NCBI GenBank assembly: GCA_045594545.1
Contig: JAZNYQ010000077.1
Span: 1 to 18,782, forward strand
Direction: 5' to 3'
DNA from: CAKSHC01 sp045594545
GTDB lineage: Bacteria; Bacillota; Clostridia; Oscillospirales; UMGS1783
Length of the DNA stretch: 18,782 bases
The notes below the pieces were generated by a model. It was not told the origin of the DNA, did no database searches, and saw only the letters and a list, made by a program, of their open reading frames with translations. Shown piece by piece: positions 15,382 to 18,782 of the stretch. A program made the translations under genes and the position numbers. Position 1 is the first letter of the stretch. Every line of letters starts with the position of its first letter.

Positions 15382-16923
15382 TTATTCAATAACAAAGGGT
15401 AACTTACCTTTGGCTTTTCGTTTGCCCGACAGAACTTCAATCGCATAATCCTGCGACATTTCCATCATATACCCGTAGATACGGCGCTTTTGCGGCGGAA
15501 GATTCTTCAAGGCAAAGGGATTGCCGAAATGCACAACAGCCGCCACCTTGCCCGAGCGGGACAAAGCTTCAATTACCGACTCGGTACGGCGGGTCAGCCC
15601 GTCGGTACCCAGATACGAGGTCGTCGTGCAGAAGGTAACAAACACCGCCTGCTCATACTTAGTAGCCGCCGTCAATACACGGTTATGGTCCCGCTGATTG
15701 GAAAACTCGGGCATAAACTCAATATGAGCATCGGGGAACTCCCGCTTGATGGCCTGTGCCACACGATTAGGGTCGTACCACTGCCCCGTCTGGATCTCGT
15801 GGTTATCGTCGGACGGATCATAGCCGTTCTCGGTCAAAACGGCAAAAAACGTGGGTTTCTTTTCGATGGCCGCATCCACGCCGTCGGTAATGGCGGTAAT
15901 GCAATCGGCGGCAATGCCTTCCAGTTTCTCACGGTCTGCCTCGCTAAAGGGACAAATGCCGTCCTGCTGCGCTACAAATTCCTGCGCCGCCAGCACACGG
16001 CGTACCGCCTCATTCAAGCGATCCTCGCTGATCATGCCGTCCTCGTAGTTCTTCTTGAGCATCTCGAAGCATTGGCGCATGGGATTACGGAAGTTGGGCA
16101 ACACCACATCGTTACCGGCGGCAATGGCCATGCCGTAGACATTTTCCTCGCCAAACTTCTGCAGAATGCCCATCATGGCAAAGGAATCGGTATAACACAC
16201 CCCGTCAAAGCCCATACGGCGGATGATATCAATTACCTTTTTGGAGAGAGATGCCGGGTAATCGGGATCGATATTTACATATTTCGTGTGGTTGACCATG
16301 ATGGTGGGCAACAGATTCTTGCTGAGAAGGTGCTTGTAGGGAATCAGGTCAAAATCCATCAACTCTTGTTCGGTCAGATAGGACAGACCTTCGGCCATGT
16401 GAGTATCCATCGGGTCCTCGCTCGAACCCGGGTAATGCTTGGCGCACGGCATAAAATGATGCTTGAGCATTTCGGTGTAAAGCACTTCTAATTGACGGGC
16501 AACCTTATGCGGATCGTCGGACAATTTGCGATAAACACTGCACGGAGCATCGCCGCGGCAGATATCGGCAATCTGCCCCCATGTCGCATTCAGCCCCGCC
16601 TTTTGCGATTCGCTGACCACGGCACGCACATACACCCGCAGTGCCTCGTCATCATCGCAAGCGCCCAAGGACATCAACTGCGTTTTGGGCAACTTTGAGG
16701 GCGGCCAGCCCTGCTCGGTATCGTTAATAATAACAAGAGGATAATCGGCGGCTTCCCGCACCGCTTTCACAACCGAAAGATCGGTAAAGGGCACCTGAAC
16801 CACGCCGAGAGCCTGCTTTTGAATCATTTCCAAGGTAAAAGTCAGGTCATCGGGATGGTTAAAGCCACGCACGCAAAAAACATGGCCTAATTTTTGTTCA
16901 ATCGTCATATCTTCGAGTTTCAT
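15382..16923 (-). CDS. Glycoside hydrolase family 3 protein, NagZ-like beta-N-acetylglucosaminidase
   Basis: The 513-residue protein has the GH3 TIM-barrel (about 5-320) and a second alpha/beta domain (about 350-513). Barrel motifs: KHYPG (162-166), DTH (173-175), which matches the Asp-His acid/base dyad of NagZ-type enzymes, PASLSKK (223-229) with MGFDG (237-241), and YTDSFAMMGI (244-253), where Asp246 fits the catalytic nucleophile. The second domain has the VVHFGNP segment and GKLPF near the C-terminus typical of GH3_C. The loop between KHYPG and DTH reads SSEDPM and differs from the common GHGDT form. There is no signal peptide, so it should be cytoplasmic, which suits cell-wall fragment or amino-sugar recycling. 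Other GH3 activities are possible. The ATG at 16923 has AAAGGA upstream. It is flanked by its own promoter and terminator. Confidence 0.87.
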   Translation of the reverse strand: MKLEDMTIEQKLGHVFCVRGFNHPDDLTFTLEMIQKQALGVVQVPFTDLSVVKAVREAADYPLVIINDTEQGWPPSKLPKTQLMSLGACDDDEALRVYVRAVVSESQKAGLNATWGQIADICRGDAPCSVYRKLSDDPHKVARQLEVLYTEMLKHHFMPCAKHYPGSSEDPMDTHMAEGLSYLTEQELMDFDLIPYKHLLSKNLLPTIMVNHTKYVNIDPDYPASLSKKVIDIIRRMGFDGVCYTDSFAMMGILQKFGEENVYGMAIAAGNDVVLPNFRNPMRQCFEMLKKNYEDGMISEDRLNEAVRRVLAAQEFVAQQDGICPFSEADREKLEGIAADCITAITDGVDAAIEKKPTFFAVLTENGYDPSDDNHEIQTGQWYDPNRVAQAIKREFPDAHIEFMPEFSNQRDHNRVLTAATKYEQAVFVTFCTTTSYLGTDGLTRRTESVIEALSRSGKVAAVVHFGNPFALKNLPPQKRRIYGYMMEMSQDYAIEVLSGKRKAKGKLPFVIE

Positions 16924-16955
16924 TTCCTGTATTCCTTTCGAAAGGGCCTGGCTAT

Positions 16956-16985
16956 AGTTTACTGTGACAAAAAAGGCCTTGTCAA
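16956..16985 (-). promoter_or_regulatory. Promoter of the GH3 gene
   Basis: On the minus strand a perfect TTGACA (16985-16980), 18-base spacer, TAAACT (16961-16956), four of six. It lies about 33 bases before the start codon. Confidence 0.5.
16965..16984. repeat. Inverted repeat overlapping the GH3 promoter, candidate operator
   Basis: TGACAA (16965-16970) and TTGTCA (16979-16984) are perfect inverted arms with eight bases between. They cover the -35 box and most of the spacer, so a bound regulator would block polymerase. The arms are short and could be chance. Confidence 0.35.
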
Positions 16986-17005
16986 GCCGTATGGCGATTC
17001 GCCAT
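16985..17005. repeat. Palindromic repeat related to the GH3 terminator
   Basis: ATGGCGA, one T, TCGCCAT is a perfect palindrome (16991-17005). With the preceding AGCCG it matches the left and central part of the hairpin at 15351-15370 except for one C/T change and one extra G. The right outer arm is not kept, so it is not a working terminator. The rest of 16924-17100 holds no gene. Confidence 0.5.
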
Positions 17006-17056
17006 CATTCATGCCAGAACCACCGACAAATTTTCTTAAACGCCTCATTTTACTTT

Positions 17057-17095
17057 TTACAAAAAGGGTCAATGCATGACATGCATTGACCCTTT
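17057..17095. terminator. Strong terminator after the 42-residue gene
   Basis: AAAGGGTCAATGCAT (17063-17077), loop GAC, ATGCATTGACCCTTT (17081-17095). The 15-base-pair stem is perfect. On the minus strand it is followed by TTGTAAAAAG; on the plus strand by CGTTTTT, so it may work in both directions. Confidence 0.85.
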
Positions 17096-17100
17096 CGTTT

Positions 17101-17229
17101 TTACCAGTCGCCGATCTCGGTATCCTGATCCAGAGTCATAGACCACTGGTTCTCTATATCCGATGTCAGACGATCCTCTACTTTAAAGTATTGAATGTTT
17201 ACATTCGGAGTTTCATATTTTTTGCTCAT
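17101..17229 (-). CDS. Small 42-residue protein downstream of the surface protein
   Basis: The frame runs from ATG at 17229 to TAA at 17103-17101. It starts 14 bases after the stop of the large surface-type protein and ends five bases before a strong terminator, so it is the last gene of that transcript. The product is polar and acidic, starting MSKKYETPNVNI, with a central FKVEDRLTSD stretch and a C-terminus ending in EIGDW. There is no hydrophobic helix, cysteine or signal peptide. The upstream AAGTGGGGAAA is a mediocre ribosome binding site, and translation may be coupled to the gene before. The N-terminal form (basic start, Tyr-x-x-Pro, then an acidic V-E-D stretch) recalls short proteins in other gut Clostridia whose role I do not know. 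No function is proposed. Confidence 0.65.
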   Translation of the reverse strand: MSKKYETPNVNIQYFKVEDRLTSDIENQWSMTLDQDTEIGDW

Positions 17230-17243
17230 AGCCGTTTCCCCAC

Positions 17244-18782
17244 TTACTGAGCCAGCGTCAATGCACCGGTCAGATTAACACGAGTCGGCGAGGTAAGAGC
17301 AGCCTGTGCAGTCAAATCTACTTCTCCAAGACTGCTGATACCGGAAACGGTCAGGATGATCGCCTTTGTCTTAGTAAGATCCGCAGACTGTTCCGCGTAG
17401 GCATCGATCGTTTGATCGGAGAAGACATAGTTCACATGCTTCGTTTGCCCTTCTTTGACAATTGTCAGGTTTACACCGATATTCAGATCGGCATTGGCAT
17501 CCGCAGCGAGCAGTTCATAGGCCTTAGCCTTATTGAAGCCCAGACGCACATAATACTTGTTAACATCAGCGCTATCCGAGGCTCTCTGCTCATACAGGAA
17601 TTCGTAACCGAAGAAACGGTATCCGTTCTCGTCATACAGAGGCATAGCCTTGTTGTCAGCCAACAGGTCGGTGTACTTATCCTTGCTGATGATCAGTTTG
17701 CCTTCGCCGTCGGTCGAGTCGGTCACATGACCAAAGGCCATGAAGTTGTCGGCTGTCAGCGTATAGCCGTTGAGATCGAGATTTACATCGGTATCCAGTA
17801 CAAAGACAGGGCCTTCGTTTACGGCATCCTTATTCAAAACAACGGTTTCGCCGGCATTAGCCGCAGATACGGCATCGGCTACACTATCATATGCGACAAT
17901 ACCATCCTGACCATTGACTACTGCCTGTTTTGTTGTCCAATCAGCAACATCCACCATAGCGCTTGCCACAGCGTTAACATTGGAAGATACACAAAGCGCC
18001 TTGTTGGTAGCGGTATACAACGAGTCTATCATATAGTTTTGCGTAGTCTCGCCAGCATATGTAGAGCTACCTTTTTCATAAACCTTTAATTTCAGTGTGG
18101 ATCCCGGATTTGCCGTCAATTGCTCCTGTGCCTCTATCATTACGGCTTCATCAATCGGCACATTAATCCATCCGAGTTCTCCGTTCTTCTCCAATGATCC
18201 GGATTCCTGCGTGGCCTTTTCCCAATGCACTGTACCATCTTCGCCGACGACACACAGATTCATATCAAAACCTTGAGCCGTCTTGTAGCGGGAGACTTCG
18301 ACCGCTTCACTGAATTTTGCCATAAGCATGGTGTCGCTTAGCATAACTGCCCGCACAAAACGAAGCAAATCATCCTTTTGAACAATATCAAGAACAATGG
18401 CATCATTACCGGCAATCTTAGTGGTCGCTGTTACTGCAGGGTTACCGCCAATCCACTGAGACGTCCAGTTATCAATCAGACCATTTTGAGGCGATGTTGC
18501 CTCTGCCAATTCATAAATTAGAACTTGGAATCGAGTCGCTCCCAGTTCGCGCCAATAGTCAAAAGTCAGACTTGTATTAGCAAATCCGATAGAGAAGAAG
18601 TTCTTAATACTACTACCGCTAAAATAATAGCTATTTATTTTACCGGTACAGCTACCGCCATCGAGAACATTACCATTGATGTCTCGCGCTTCAATAGTAA
18701 CCTTCATGTTAGTAACATCCAGTGTAGATACGGAATTCAGAATCGGGGTGTTAAATTGAAGTATTGCGTATTTGCCTGCATC
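17244..18782 (-). CDS. Large surface or secreted protein with beta-rich repeat region (partial, N-terminus off window)
   Basis: The frame stays open to the right edge, giving 512 visible residues with the N-terminus missing. A Met at 18707 is internal, not a start: in-frame sequence before it continues the same beta-rich style and no ribosome binding site precedes it. The visible part is rich in Thr, Ser, Asn, Asp, Val and Ala with very few cysteines, typical of cell-surface proteins. A segment near 298-343 (SVADAVSAANAGETVVLNKD, then LDLNGYTLT) matches the parallel beta-helix style unit common in clostridial surface proteins. The C-terminus ends LTGALTLAQ, with no LPxTG signal, S-layer homology repeats or dockerin, so any anchor must be N-terminal or the protein is released. 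It shares a transcript with the 42-residue gene. No specific family is assigned. Confidence 0.85.
   Translation of the reverse strand, partial: DAGKYAILQFNTPILNSVSTLDVTNMKVTIEARDINGNVLDGGSCTGKINSYYFSGSSIKNFFSIGFANTSLTFDYWRELGATRFQVLIYELAEATSPQNGLIDNWTSQWIGGNPAVTATTKIAGNDAIVLDIVQKDDLLRFVRAVMLSDTMLMAKFSEAVEVSRYKTAQGFDMNLCVVGEDGTVHWEKATQESGSLEKNGELGWINVPIDEAVMIEAQEQLTANPGSTLKLKVYEKGSSTYAGETTQNYMIDSLYTATNKALCVSSNVNAVASAMVDVADWTTKQAVVNGQDGIVAYDSVADAVSAANAGETVVLNKDAVNEGPVFVLDTDVNLDLNGYTLTADNFMAFGHVTDSTDGEGKLIISKDKYTDLLADNKAMPLYDENGYRFFGYEFLYEQRASDSADVNKYYVRLGFNKAKAYELLAADANADLNIGVNLTIVKEGQTKHVNYVFSDQTIDAYAEQSADLTKTKAIILTVSGISSLGEVDLTAQAALTSPTRVNLTGALTLAQ

Noticed and set aside
15490..16491. 333-codon plus-strand frame opposite the GH3 gene
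   Set aside because: Antisense shadow; the minus strand has the intact GH3 catalytic motifs.
17063..17095. Long perfect palindrome as an attachment or partition site
   Set aside because: Its place right after a stop codon and the T-rich tails on both strands are explained by a terminator; no recombinase gene is nearby.
17412..18089. 225-codon plus-strand frame opposite the surface protein
   Set aside because: Antisense shadow with no ribosome binding site; the minus-strand frame is open across the whole region to the window edge.
1..18782. Defence system, prophage, CRISPR array or riboswitch
   Set aside because: No repeat-spacer pattern, no phage or nuclease-type genes, and no leader long enough to hold a recognisable riboswitch were seen.

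Overview
The window looks like chromosomal DNA from an anaerobic, low-to-mid GC Gram-positive bacterium of the class Clostridia (Oscillospiraceae or Lachnospiraceae type). This rests on a monomeric pyruvate:ferredoxin oxidoreductase, a divergent second type IIA topoisomerase pair of clostridial type, a relQ-like small alarmone synthetase, a small protein resembling a clostridial spore-surface family, strong AGGAGG ribosome binding sites and sigma-A-type promoters. There is no rRNA, tRNA, CRISPR array, insertion sequence or prophage gene. Gene density is high, and the longest stretch without a gene is under 200 bases.

Layout, left to right. (1) 1-1090, minus: a membrane GT2 glycosyltransferase cut by the left edge, with its own promoter. 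(2) 1204-1359, plus: a 51-residue protein resembling a spore-surface family, ending in a two-way terminator. (3) 1392-7145, minus: a probable operon of a GyrB/ParE-like subunit, a GyrA/ParC-like subunit and a membrane-anchored parvulin-type prolyl isomerase. (4) 7332-10871, plus: pyruvate:ferredoxin oxidoreductase, divergent from the topoisomerase operon across an AT-rich 186-base promoter region that holds a palindrome. (5) 10953-11609, plus: a small alarmone synthetase whose promoter overlaps the terminator of the preceding gene. (6) 11618-14310, minus: yceD, rpmF, der and plsY, driven by a perfect consensus promoter, with an internal terminator between rpmF and der. (7) 14386-15267, minus: an unrecognised eight-helix membrane protein with a TTG start. 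(8) 15382-16923, minus: a two-domain GH3 glycosidase resembling NagZ, without a signal peptide. (9) 17101-18782, minus: the C-terminal part of a large, probably surface-exposed protein and a 42-residue protein just downstream of it.

Most of the window is core cell function: DNA topology, central carbon metabolism, stringent response, ribosome assembly and protein L32, and phospholipid synthesis. The more accessory parts are the two ends (glycosyltransferase; surface protein plus small peptide), the eight-helix membrane protein and the 51-residue protein. I see no clear new defence or mobile system. The best leads are the divergent topoisomerase pair, which lacks the usual quinolone-contact serine; the surface protein and 42-residue peptide unit; the palindrome between the oxidoreductase promoter and its ribosome binding site; the promoter nested in a terminator before the alarmone synthetase; and a palindromic repeat present on both sides of the GH3 gene.
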